Positions 1 through 7,903 of a stretch of DNA of 64,000 bases are shown here, piece by piece. A program made the position numbers and the translations under genes. The notes below the pieces were generated by a model. That model searched no databases and was not told the origin of the DNA. It was given only the letters and a program-made list of their open reading frames with translations. The DNA lies in contig NZ_CP025512.1 of assembly GCF_003491345.1 (NCBI RefSeq), positions 2,418,001 to 2,482,000 of the forward strand, read 5' to 3'. The stretch comes from Neorhizobium sp. SOG26 (GTDB taxonomy: Bacteria; Pseudomonadota; Alphaproteobacteria; Rhizobiales; Rhizobiaceae). Position 1 is the stretch's first letter. Each line of letters begins with the position of its first letter.

Positions 1-692
1 TCATCACGCCGCATTTTTCCGACACGCCGGCGATCGATCCGGTGCGCCATATCATGCGCAACCGCATGGCGGACGGGATCATCTTCACGCGTACAGAGCC
101 GGCCGACGAGCGGGTCAAACTGCTGGTGGAGCATGATTTTCCGTTCATCTGCCATGGGCGCACCGAGCTTGCGACCGCGCATCCTTATGTCGACTACGAC
201 AACTACGCCTTCGCCTATCATGCGGCGCGCAGGCTGATCGCGTCCGGCGCAACCAAGCTGTCGATCATCCTGCCGCCGGACCGGTTCACCTTCGCCCAGC
301 ACATGCGCCACGGCTTCATGACCGCTGTGCGCGAGGAAGGAGTGCGGTTCGAGATTGCAAAGGACGTAACGCTCGACAGCAAGTCGGATGCAATCCGCGA
401 CTATGTCTACAAGCAGATGGCCCAGGCGGACCGGCCCGATGGGTTCGTCTGTGGCGGGGAAGTCTCGGCGATGGCGGTGATGGCCTCTGCCTATGACCAC
501 GATCTCGAACTCGGCCGCGACGTGCACCTGGTGGCAAAGCAGACATCCGGCCTGTTCGACCAGGTTCGGCCGCGGGTGGAAACGATCTATGAGGATCTGT
601 CTGAAGCCGGACTTCTGATGGGCCGGCTGCTTCTGAAACGGATCGGCGGGCCGGTACCGGTGGGTGAACTTCAGGCACTCCAGACGCTCTGA
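1..692 (+). CDS. LacI-family transcriptional regulator, C-terminal part (5' end outside window)
   Basis: The reading frame is open from the left edge, so the N-terminal helix-turn-helix lies outside the window. What remains is the periplasmic-binding-protein-like effector domain of LacI/PurR regulators. Family-typical stretches are ADGIIFTR, a dimer/effector region with YVDYDNYAFAYHAARRL, GFVCGGEVSAMAVM and a C-terminal ETIYEDLSEAGLLMGRLLL. The visible part is about 230 residues, most of the usual 340. It converges on tctA, so it is not co-transcribed with the tct genes. The target is unknown; regulation of a sugar or organic-acid system upstream of the window is an inference. Confidence 0.85.
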   Translation, partial: ITPHFSDTPAIDPVRHIMRNRMADGIIFTRTEPADERVKLLVEHDFPFICHGRTELATAHPYVDYDNYAFAYHAARRLIASGATKLSIILPPDRFTFAQHMRHGFMTAVREEGVRFEIAKDVTLDSKSDAIRDYVYKQMAQADRPDGFVCGGEVSAMAVMASAYDHDLELGRDVHLVAKQTSGLFDQVRPRVETIYEDLSEAGLLMGRLLLKRIGGPVPVGELQALQTL

Positions 693-701
693 AGTGCCTG
701 A
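671..701. terminator. Hairpin between convergent lacI-type gene and tctA
   Basis: CAGGCACT-c-CAGA, a three-base loop, TCTG-a-AGTGCCTG form a 12-bp stem with one mismatch. The stem spans the stop codon of the LacI-type gene and lies just beyond the end of tctA. The T-tract is weak on both sides, so a bidirectional terminator is likely but not certain. Confidence 0.5.
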
Positions 702-710
702 GGTTGTCTC

Positions 711-2216
711 TCAGTCTTCTTCGACGAAGACTTCGGCGCGCTTCTTCTTCACGCTCGGCAGGAAGACGATGACCAGAACGAGCGCCGCGCAGATCAGCAG
801 GCCGGCGCTGATCGGGCGGTTGATGAAGGTCATCGGGTCGCCGCGCGACAGGATCATGGCGCGCCGCAGGTTTTCTTCCAGGAGCGGACCCAGCACGAAG
901 CCGAGGAGCAGCGGTGCGGGCTCGCAACGCAGCTTCGCCAGCACGTATCCGATGAGACCGAAGAAGGCGACGGAATAGAGGTCGTAGACGTTGGAATTGA
1001 CGCTGTAGACCCCGATCGCGCAGAAGGTCATGATGATCGGGAAGAGAACGTAATACGGGATCGTCAGGAGTTTCACCCAAAGCCCGATCAGCGGCAGGTT
1101 GAGCACCACGAGCATCAGGTTGCCGATCCACATGGAGGCAATGATGCCCCAGAACAGCGCCGGCTGTTCGCTTGCGACGTTCGGGCCCGGCACGATGCCC
1201 TGGATGATCATCGCGCCGATCATCAAGGCCATGACCGGGTTTGCCGGGATGCCGAGGGTAAGAAGCGGAATGAACGAGGTCTGGGCGCCGGCGTTGTTGG
1301 CCGATTCTGGACCCGCGACACCTGCCACCGCGCCTCTACCGAACTCTTCCGGATGATCCGAGATCTTCTTCTCAACCGTGTAGGAGGCGAAGGACGCAAG
1401 GATGGCGCCGCCGCCCGGCAGGATGCCGAGGACCGATCCGATCGCCGTGCCGCGCAGCACCGGCGCAATCATTGCCCTGAAATCTTCCTTTGATGGAAGA
1501 AGGCCGGTGACCTTGGCCATCAGGATCGAGCGGGTCTTTTCGCTTTCAAGGTTTCGCAGGATTTCGGCGATACCGAAGACGCCCACCGCGACCGCGACGA
1601 AATTCAGGCCGTCGGCATATTCACGCACACCCAGCGTGAAGCGCGCCGTGCCGGTGTAGATGTCGGTGCCGACGAGGCCAAGCAGAAGCCCGAGCGCCAC
1701 CATGGCCAGCGCCTTGACGATCGAGCCGTGCGCCAGCGCAATGGAGGAAACGAGGCCGACGACCATCAGCGAGAAGTATTCGGCGGCGCCAAACTTGAGC
1801 GCGACTTCCGTCAGCGGCGGCGCAAAGATTGCGACCAGGAAGGTCGAAACCGTGCCGGCGAAGAAGGAGCCGATGGCGGCAATCGCAAGCGCCGAGCCCG
1901 CCTTGCCCTTGCGGGCCATCTGGTAGCCGTCGATGGCGGTCACCGCGGACGAGGATTCGCCAGGCATGTTGATGAGGATGGCGGTCGTCGAGCCGCCATA
2001 CTGGGCACCGTAGTAGATGCCGGCAAGCATGATGAGCGAGGAAACCGGCTCCAGCTGGAAGGTGATCGGCAACAGCATGGCGATCGTCGCCGTAGCGCCG
2101 ATGCCCGGAAGCACGCCGATCAGCGTACCAAGGATGACGCCGATCAGGCAGAAGAACAGGTTCTCAATGGAAGACGCTGTGGCAAAGCCGAGCGCGAGAT
2201 TGTTGAAAAGATCCAT
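711..2216 (-). CDS. tctA: Tripartite tricarboxylate transporter, large membrane subunit TctA
   Basis: TctA is the large permease (usually about 500 aa and 11-12 membrane segments) of the TTT family, which imports citrate-like carboxylates using a periplasmic binding protein. This 501-aa protein has the family signature GVLPGIGATATIAMLLP near residue 40 and a repeated, similarly Gly/Pro-rich stretch GILPGGGAILASF in the second half. It ends in a short charged cytoplasmic tail. It is the last gene of tctC-tctB-tctA and starts 12 bp after the tctB stop. The substrate cannot be told from sequence. Confidence 0.95.
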   Translation of the reverse strand: MDLFNNLALGFATASSIENLFFCLIGVILGTLIGVLPGIGATATIAMLLPITFQLEPVSSLIMLAGIYYGAQYGGSTTAILINMPGESSSAVTAIDGYQMARKGKAGSALAIAAIGSFFAGTVSTFLVAIFAPPLTEVALKFGAAEYFSLMVVGLVSSIALAHGSIVKALAMVALGLLLGLVGTDIYTGTARFTLGVREYADGLNFVAVAVGVFGIAEILRNLESEKTRSILMAKVTGLLPSKEDFRAMIAPVLRGTAIGSVLGILPGGGAILASFASYTVEKKISDHPEEFGRGAVAGVAGPESANNAGAQTSFIPLLTLGIPANPVMALMIGAMIIQGIVPGPNVASEQPALFWGIIASMWIGNLMLVVLNLPLIGLWVKLLTIPYYVLFPIIMTFCAIGVYSVNSNVYDLYSVAFFGLIGYVLAKLRCEPAPLLLGFVLGPLLEENLRRAMILSRGDPMTFINRPISAGLLICAALVLVIVFLPSVKKKRAEVFVEED

Positions 2217-2228
2217 GGCTCAATAATC

Positions 2229-2690
2229 CTAAAAGCCGAGCCAGGGCCCGAATGCGCGGAACGGCAGGTTAAGACCGTAAACGAAGACGAGCAGCGAGAA
2301 GATCGTCAGACCGGCCGAGAGCAGCACTGCATAAAGCGGCGTCATGCGTTGCGACGCGAAGGAGGCGAACAAGGCGGTCAGGAAGATCGAGGGCACGAAG
2401 CCCATGCCGCGCAGGATCAGGCCGAAGATGATCGGTGCCGGCAGGATGAAAAGCATGCCGCGGATGGCGATCGGGCCGATCGGCTCTCCTTCGGCGCGGA
2501 ACGCCTGGACGAGGATGATCGCACCGAACAACATCAGGGCACAGGCAAGAATGAAGGGGAAATAGCCGGGGCCCATGCGCAATGCTGTTCCAAGCTCAAG
2601 ATCTAGCGATTCCAGGGCAAAGAAGATGCCCGTGGCGATGAGCAGCAACCCGCAAAGAAGGTTGGCCATGTCAAATCGAAGGGAATTCAT
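2229..2690 (-). CDS. tctB: Tripartite tricarboxylate transporter, small membrane subunit TctB
   Basis: The 153-aa protein has four hydrophobic segments and the family-typical N-terminal region with GPGYFPFILACALMLFG, which identifies the poorly conserved small TctB permease. It lies between tctC and tctA in the standard gene order, 12 bp before tctA. It should sit in the inner membrane in complex with TctA. Confidence 0.9.
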   Translation of the reverse strand: MNSLRFDMANLLCGLLLIATGIFFALESLDLELGTALRMGPGYFPFILACALMLFGAIILVQAFRAEGEPIGPIAIRGMLFILPAPIIFGLILRGMGFVPSIFLTALFASFASQRMTPLYAVLLSAGLTIFSLLVFVYGLNLPFRAFGPWLGF

Positions 2691-2786
2691 GTTGTCTCCC
2701 GGGAGTGTGGAGAGGGTATCGGAACCTGCCCTGATCCAACTGCCGCGACGATGAAGGCCGGTCGCAAAAGATGGGCAAGGCAGGCC

Positions 2787-2810
2787 CCCTCCCCGCAGGC
2801 GGGGAGAGGG
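2787..2810. repeat. CTCCCCGC/GCGGGGAG palindrome between tctC and tctB
   Basis: A GC-rich inverted repeat CCCTCCCCGC-a-GGCGGGGAGaGGG lies in the 145-bp gap between tctC and tctB. Elements of this type are scattered through Rhizobiaceae intergenic regions. Here it could act as an mRNA-stabilising or attenuating hairpin that raises binding-protein over permease expression (inference). Confidence 0.5.
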
Positions 2811-2835
2811 TCAGGGTGAAGTATTTTCAGGTCGT

Positions 2836-3819
2836 TTAGTCGGCGTACTGGCCGGCAGCTTCGATCACCGGCTTCCAGCGGGCGATTTCGCTTTCAAGCT
2901 TTGCCTTCAGCGCCTCCGGGGTGGCATCGCTTTCCGGCGACGGCGCGGTGCCGAGTTCTGCAAAGCGCGTCGACACGTTGTTGTCCTTGAGCGCGACCTT
3001 GAGGGCTTCGCTCAGCTTGTCGACAGCTTCCTTCGGCGTGCCCTTCGGCGCATAAACGCCGTGCCAGATGCCAACTTCCATCTGCGGCAGGCCGGCTTCC
3101 TTGACGGTCGGCAGGTCCTTGAGGATCTCGAGACGCTCCGGCGAGGTCACGGCGTAAGCCTTAACGGTGCCGCCTTGGATCTGCTTGGTGGTGTTGGTCG
3201 TCTGGTCGCACATGATGTCGACCTGGCCGCCGAGAAGATCGGTCATGGCCGGGCCCGTGCCCTTGTAGGGAACGGTGACGAGAGGCGTCTCGATGGCGCT
3301 CATGAACAGCATGCCGCAAAGATGCGAGGCAGCGCCGATGCCGGCGTTGGCGACGGTGACCTTGTCCTTGTTGGCCTTGGCATATTCGATAAGGCCCGCA
3401 AGATCGTTGGCTTCCATGTCCTTGCGAGCCAGCAGCGTCATCGGAACCTCGGTGACGAGACCGACATATTCGAAGGCGTTCAGCGTCTCATAAGGCAGCT
3501 TGCGGTACAGCGTGTCGCTGGTCGCCATGCCGATATGGTGCAGGAGAACGGTGTATCCGTCCGCGTCCGCATTGGCGACGCGAGCCGCACCGAGCGTACC
3601 GCCGGCGCCACCGACGTTTTCCACCACGATCTGCTGGCCAAGCGTCTTCGACATGGACTCGGCCACCAGGCGGGCAACGGTATCCGTTGGACCGCCAGCG
3701 GCGAACGGAACGACCATGGTGATCTGGCGCTCGGGATAACCGGCAGCCTGAGCAATGGTGGAAACAAGGGAAACGGCAGCAAGTGCAGTCGCGCCAAGGA
3801 CGGCGTTCAGAATTTTCAT
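2836..3819 (-). CDS. tctC: Tripartite tricarboxylate transporter, periplasmic binding protein TctC (Bug family)
   Basis: The start is set at 3819 because GGAGG lies six bases upstream and the protein then begins with a clean signal peptide (MKILNAVLG...IAQAA). The frame is open further upstream without that feature. The mature protein has the Bug-family opening YPERQITMVVPFAAGG-TDTVAR, the VVENVGGAGG motif and the PYKGTGPAMTDLLGGQVD motif. It should capture the carboxylate in the periplasm and deliver it to TctAB. It is first in the operon, and its promoter region (3820-4038) holds dyad-symmetric candidate operators. Confidence 0.93.
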   Translation of the reverse strand: MKILNAVLGATALAAVSLVSTIAQAAGYPERQITMVVPFAAGGPTDTVARLVAESMSKTLGQQIVVENVGGAGGTLGAARVANADADGYTVLLHHIGMATSDTLYRKLPYETLNAFEYVGLVTEVPMTLLARKDMEANDLAGLIEYAKANKDKVTVANAGIGAASHLCGMLFMSAIETPLVTVPYKGTGPAMTDLLGGQVDIMCDQTTNTTKQIQGGTVKAYAVTSPERLEILKDLPTVKEAGLPQMEVGIWHGVYAPKGTPKEAVDKLSEALKVALKDNNVSTRFAELGTAPSPESDATPEALKAKLESEIARWKPVIEAAGQYAD

Positions 3820-3997
3820 CGGTTCCTCCAAGATGAAATCACGGCTCAGCCGACGCCAAGTCTCCTCCGGCGCCAGCCTCGGCCCCATTTGCGGCGAGCG
3901 CGAAACGGCAGGCAACCGCAACGCGAACCTTCGGCAGCAATTTGTTAAGGTTTAAAGTAGCGGCATGGGTGGATTCAGAAACAACACGAGCAATCGA

Positions 3998-4015
3998 TGT
4001 GTGGATTTCCACCCA
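3998..4015. promoter_or_regulatory. Candidate operator or upstream activator site for tctC
   Basis: TGTGTGGA-tt-TCCACCCA is an inverted repeat with one mismatch, and a related half-site TGGGTGGATTC lies at about 3966-3976. Both lie in the 219-bp gap between tctC and the adjacent two-component regulator, some 180 bp upstream of tctC. They could bind that regulator. A weak GG-N10-GC element on the minus strand at 3855-3868 has a plausible sigma-54 position but a poor consensus. Confidence 0.3.
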
Positions 4016-4038
4016 TCCGCAGTATCAGCGCCCGCGGA

Positions 4039-5412
4039 TCAAACGTCCCGCTCATCCTGCAGAAGTGTATCGAAACCCAACATCTTCTTGTCGAGCCCGT
4101 ATTTCTGCATCTTCTCGTAGAGCGTCTTGCGCGAGATGCCGAGTGACTCATAGACGGGCTTGAGCGCCCCGCCATGCGCAGCGATCTCGCCGGCAATCAG
4201 GCTCCGCTCGAAGGCGGCGACCTTGTCGGCGAGCCGCCCTGCCCCTTCCTTCGGCACCGCGGGTTGATCCCCTGGGCCCATGTCGAGCCCCAGCACCAGA
4301 CGGTCTGCGGCATTGCGCAGTTCGCGGACATTGCCCGGCCAGTCGCGATGGGCGACGGCGGAAATGATCTCGGCGGATACATCCGTATCTTCGCGACCGT
4401 AGCGGGCCGCCGCTTCGCGCACCAGCTGGAGAAACAGCAGCGGAATATCCGGTCGACGCTGCGCCAGTGAGGGCACGTGGATGGTCGCCACATTCAACCG
4501 GTAGAAGAGATCGGCACGGAAGCGGCCTGCGGCCACTTCGGCCTCAAGATCCACCTTGCTGGTCGCAATGAACCGGACATCCAGAGGCACGCTCTCGTTG
4601 GAACCGAGCCGGGTGATTACCCTCTCCTGCAGCACGCGCAGGAACTTCGCCTGCAGGTCGAAGGGCATGGAGCCGATCTCGTCGAGCAGGATCGTTCCGC
4701 CGCGGCCGTGCTCGAACTTGCCGAAACGCGGTCGCAAAGCGCCCGGAAAAGCCCCGGCCTCGTGCCCGAACAACTCGCTCTCGATCAGGTTTTCTGGAAG
4801 GGCGGCGCAATTGATGGCGATAAACGGCCGGTTGGCGCGCGGACTGATATCGTGCAGCGCGCGGGCCACGACCTCCTTGCCGGCGCCGGTTGGCCCAATG
4901 ACCAGAGTATCGGCATCGGCAGCACCAATTGCCCGAATGCGGTAGCGCAGGTCGACCATCACCTGGGTACGGCCTGGAAGGCGCGTTTCGAGATCGTCGC
5001 GCTTGCCGGCAACGGCGCGCAGCCTGCGGTTTTCCAGGATCAGACCGCGCCGATCGAGCGCGCGACGGATGATGCCGGCGAGATGCTGCGGCGTGAACGG
5101 TTTTTCGAGGAAGTCATAGGCGCCCTCGCGCATGGCTTTGACCGCCAGTTGCACGTCGCCATGACCCGTCACCAGGATCACCGGAAGCTCCGGGTCCAGC
5201 TCGCGGATCTTCTGCATCAGCGTCATGCCATCCATGCCCGGCATGCGAATGTCGCTGACGACCACGCCGTCGAAACCGAAGCCAGCAAGCTCGAGTACAT
5301 GATCGGCATTGGAGAAGGTCTGGACATCGAGGCCGAAGAGTTCGAGCGCCTGCGCCGTCGAGCGACGCAGTTCCTCCTCGTCATCGACCAAGAGAACCCG
5401 CTGCGTATTCAC
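4039..5412 (-). CDS. NtrC/DctD-family sigma-54 response regulator
   Basis: The 457-aa protein has a receiver domain (residues 1-120, phosphoacceptor Asp54, Lys104), an AAA+ sigma-54 interaction domain with Walker A GPTGAGKE (173-180) and Walker B GGTILLDEI, and a C-terminal Fis-type helix-turn-helix (SLGISRKTLYEKMQKYGL). The start is a GTG overlapping the TGA of the upstream kinase gene, so translation is coupled. The sigma-54 contact loop, usually GAFTGA, reads GAFPGA (220-225), which may alter activation. Next to tctCBA, control of that transporter is the simplest inference. Confidence 0.9.
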   Translation of the reverse strand: MNTQRVLLVDDEEELRRSTAQALELFGLDVQTFSNADHVLELAGFGFDGVVVSDIRMPGMDGMTLMQKIRELDPELPVILVTGHGDVQLAVKAMREGAYDFLEKPFTPQHLAGIIRRALDRRGLILENRRLRAVAGKRDDLETRLPGRTQVMVDLRYRIRAIGAADADTLVIGPTGAGKEVVARALHDISPRANRPFIAINCAALPENLIESELFGHEAGAFPGALRPRFGKFEHGRGGTILLDEIGSMPFDLQAKFLRVLQERVITRLGSNESVPLDVRFIATSKVDLEAEVAAGRFRADLFYRLNVATIHVPSLAQRRPDIPLLFLQLVREAAARYGREDTDVSAEIISAVAHRDWPGNVRELRNAADRLVLGLDMGPGDQPAVPKEGAGRLADKVAAFERSLIAGEIAAHGGALKPVYESLGISRKTLYEKMQKYGLDKKMLGFDTLLQDERDV

Positions 5413-7235
5413 TCTGCTGCCTCCAGAAGATTGTCGTCAGCGACATCCAGCTCAATCAAGAACACCGCGCCGCCCTCCGGATGATCGGCGACAGAAAGGC
5501 TGCCCCCGAAATCCTTGACGATGTTGTAGGATATCGAAAGACCGAGCCCCAGCCCCTTGCCGACGCCCTTTGTCGTGAAGAAGGGATCGAAGATGCGCCC
5601 ATGGATGGCCGATGGCACGCCGGGCCCGCGGTCGCGCACCGACAACACGACCTTGTTGCCGTTTGCGCTGGCGGTGAAGGTGATGCGACGGTCTTCCAGG
5701 CCCTCCACGGCATCTGCCGCATTTGTGATGATGTTGACCAGCACCTGCTGCAGCCGCACCGCGCCCGCCTTCACCGCCGGTACGCCGGGTGCAATCTCGG
5801 TTTCAAGCTTCGCATCGGCTGCCTTGAGGCGGGCGTCAACAATCTCAAGCGTATCGCGCAGCACATCGGCGACCGACACAGGACCGAGCTTCTCGTTCGG
5901 CTTGCGGGCGAAGTTGCGCAGGTGCTTGCTGATCGACGCCATTCGGTCGATCAGGGCCGAGATGCGGCGAAGGTTGTCGCTCGCCTCCTCGATGCGCCCC
6001 CGGTCGATCAGCACGCTGGTGGTTTCGGCATACGTTTTCACGGCCGCGAGCGGCTGGTTGAGCTCATGCGAGAGGGCCGCCGACATCTGCCCAAGCCCCG
6101 CAAGCTTGCCGGCCTGGATGAGATCGGCCTGGGTCTGGCGCAACCGCTGCTCCGTCAGGCGCCGCTCGGCAATCTCTTCCTTGATGCGGCTGTTGACCCG
6201 CGCCAGATCGGCGGTGCGCTCCACGACCCGGCGCTCCAGCTCGTTGCGCGCTTCCGCCTGCAACTGCATGCGCTCGGCGAGCCGCATGCGACGCTGCAAC
6301 ACGATCGCGATCGCAAGGCCTGCAAGGCACAGCGTCAGGATGACGGCGATGACAGTGGTATTGGCCTGTATCCGTACCGGCGCAGTGTTCATCAGCACGT
6401 TCACCGTCCAGCCCGCTTCCGGCATCGGCTGCGAGAGGATCAGGTATTCCTGCTCCTTGCCCTCGTCCTTGATCTTCACGACATCATGGCCGGCATAGGT
6501 ACCGGGCTGGAACGGTAGTTCCCGAAGCTTGGCATCGGCATACCGCCGCGAGGCTTCGGTGCGGGCAATGCGCTCCGGCGTCAGCGGATTGATGCTGGAA
6601 TAGAGCCATTCCGGACTGCCGGTCATGAAGATGATGCCTTCCGGATCCGATACGAAGATCCGGTCATCCGTGCCCTTCCAGCTGTCTTCGATCAGATCGA
6701 TATCGACCTTGAAGACGATGACGCCGCGGATCACCCCGTCGACCAATATCGGCGAGCCGAAATAGTAACCGCGCTTCGAGGAGGTGGTGCCGAGCGCATA
6801 AAAGCGCGACTGCCGGCCTTGTGCGGCATCCTGGAAATACGGGCGGTAGATGAAGTTCTCGCCGATGAAGGAAACGGGCGAGTCATAGTTGCTGGCGGCG
6901 ATCGTCTGCCCGTCCATCGTCATCACATAGATGTCCGAGGAGGTCAGCAGCGCGTTGATCTCCTTCAGATAGGCATTTGTGCGGGCGCGCAGGCCCTCGT
7001 TCTTCGGGTCGAAAACAAGCGCCTCAATGTTGTTCTGGCTGGCGATCAGCGCCGGAAGCGCCTCGTAGCGCTTCAGGTGCCCGTCAAGCGCCGCAACGGC
7101 AAGCCGAAGCGTCGTGGCGGCCTGGGTGGTCGCCTCTTTCATGTAGATGCGCCCAACCACCGCGCTGCCCTTGAACGTCAAAGCCAGACCGATCGCAAGG
7201 GCTATCGCCAGCGCCAGCAGCAGACGCAACTTCAA
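5409..7235 (-). CDS. DctB-like sensor histidine kinase
   Basis: The 608-aa membrane kinase has an N-terminal membrane segment (about 5-28), a periplasmic double-Cache-like sensor region with FIYRPYFQDAAQG and YYFGSPI, and a second membrane segment near 290-312. A coiled linker, the H-box SHELNQPLAAVKTYAE (about residue 388) and the ATPase motifs NAADAVEG, DRGPGVP and GLGLGLSIS follow. This order is that of DctB, the C4-dicarboxylate sensor. It is the first gene of the pair, overlaps its response regulator by 4 bp, and sits downstream of tctC, suggesting it senses the Tct substrate. Confidence 0.9.
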   Translation of the reverse strand: MKLRLLLALAIALAIGLALTFKGSAVVGRIYMKEATTQAATTLRLAVAALDGHLKRYEALPALIASQNNIEALVFDPKNEGLRARTNAYLKEINALLTSSDIYVMTMDGQTIAASNYDSPVSFIGENFIYRPYFQDAAQGRQSRFYALGTTSSKRGYYFGSPILVDGVIRGVIVFKVDIDLIEDSWKGTDDRIFVSDPEGIIFMTGSPEWLYSSINPLTPERIARTEASRRYADAKLRELPFQPGTYAGHDVVKIKDEGKEQEYLILSQPMPEAGWTVNVLMNTAPVRIQANTTVIAVILTLCLAGLAIAIVLQRRMRLAERMQLQAEARNELERRVVERTADLARVNSRIKEEIAERRLTEQRLRQTQADLIQAGKLAGLGQMSAALSHELNQPLAAVKTYAETTSVLIDRGRIEEASDNLRRISALIDRMASISKHLRNFARKPNEKLGPVSVADVLRDTLEIVDARLKAADAKLETEIAPGVPAVKAGAVRLQQVLVNIITNAADAVEGLEDRRITFTASANGNKVVLSVRDRGPGVPSAIHGRIFDPFFTTKGVGKGLGLGLSISYNIVKDFGGSLSVADHPEGGAVFLIELDVADDNLLEAAE

Positions 7236-7423
7236 TTGGTGAGGCTCCTTCCCGACCGTTCTTCGTGCTCCATTTTAGAAGCTTGCTTTGATGAAGGCCA
7301 TCGAATCTTGGCGAAGCACACAACCGGCGGCGGTGGCCGCAGGCTTGACTTGGCGGCAGATCAGGCATTCGATCCAGCAATCGCCGCCAGAGTGCGATCC
7401 GCGCTCAACCGTGGGAGTGTCTC

Positions 7424-7903
7424 GTGATCTACCTGCTTGCACTTCTGATCGGCGTGGTTGCCGGTCTTCGCGCCATGACGGCGCCCGCAGCAATTGCCTG
7501 GGCAGCCTATCTCGGCTGGCTTGATCTTTCCGGCTCCTGGCTTGCCTTTCTCGGCTCCGTCTGGGCCGTCGGCATCCTTACCATCCTGACGCTGGCCGAA
7601 CTGGTGACGGACCAGCTTCCATCCACCCCAAGCCGCACCGTTCCTCCGCAGCTTGCCGCCCGGCTCGTCATGGGCGCACTGACCGGTGCGGCAATCGGCA
7701 TCCCCCACGGCGCCTGGATCGGTTGCCTCATCGCCGGCGTCATCGGCGCGACAATCGGCACCTATGGCGGGGCGGCCATACGCGCCCGGCTGGCGGCGAG
7801 CTTCGGCAAGGATCCGCCGGCCGCTTTCATCGAGGATGCCATTGCCATCATCGGCGCCTATCTCATCGTCTCTGCCCTACCCACCATGACGGCTGTCACA
7901 TGA
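7424..7903 (+). CDS. DUF4126 family membrane protein
   Basis: The 159-aa protein has four or five hydrophobic segments and DUF4126-like motifs: GVVAGLRAMTAPA at the N-terminus, AELVTDQLPSTPSRT in the middle and GGAAIRARLAA towards the end. The function of this family is unknown. It starts with GTG. Its stop overlaps the start of the following flavoenzyme gene (ATGA), so the two are translationally coupled and may work together. Confidence 0.8.
   Translation: MIYLLALLIGVVAGLRAMTAPAAIAWAAYLGWLDLSGSWLAFLGSVWAVGILTILTLAELVTDQLPSTPSRTVPPQLAARLVMGALTGAAIGIPHGAWIGCLIAGVIGATIGTYGGAAIRARLAASFGKDPPAAFIEDAIAIIGAYLIVSALPTMTAVT

Noticed and set aside
2787-2810. Repeat unit suggesting a CRISPR or mobile element
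   Set aside because: It occurs as a single palindrome with no spacer-repeat periodicity, no target-site duplication and no transposase nearby.
3855-3868. Possible sigma-54 promoter for tctC on the minus strand
   Set aside because: Only the GG and GC pairs match; the rest of TGGCAC-N5-TTGCA is not met, so it is mentioned only as a weak possibility.
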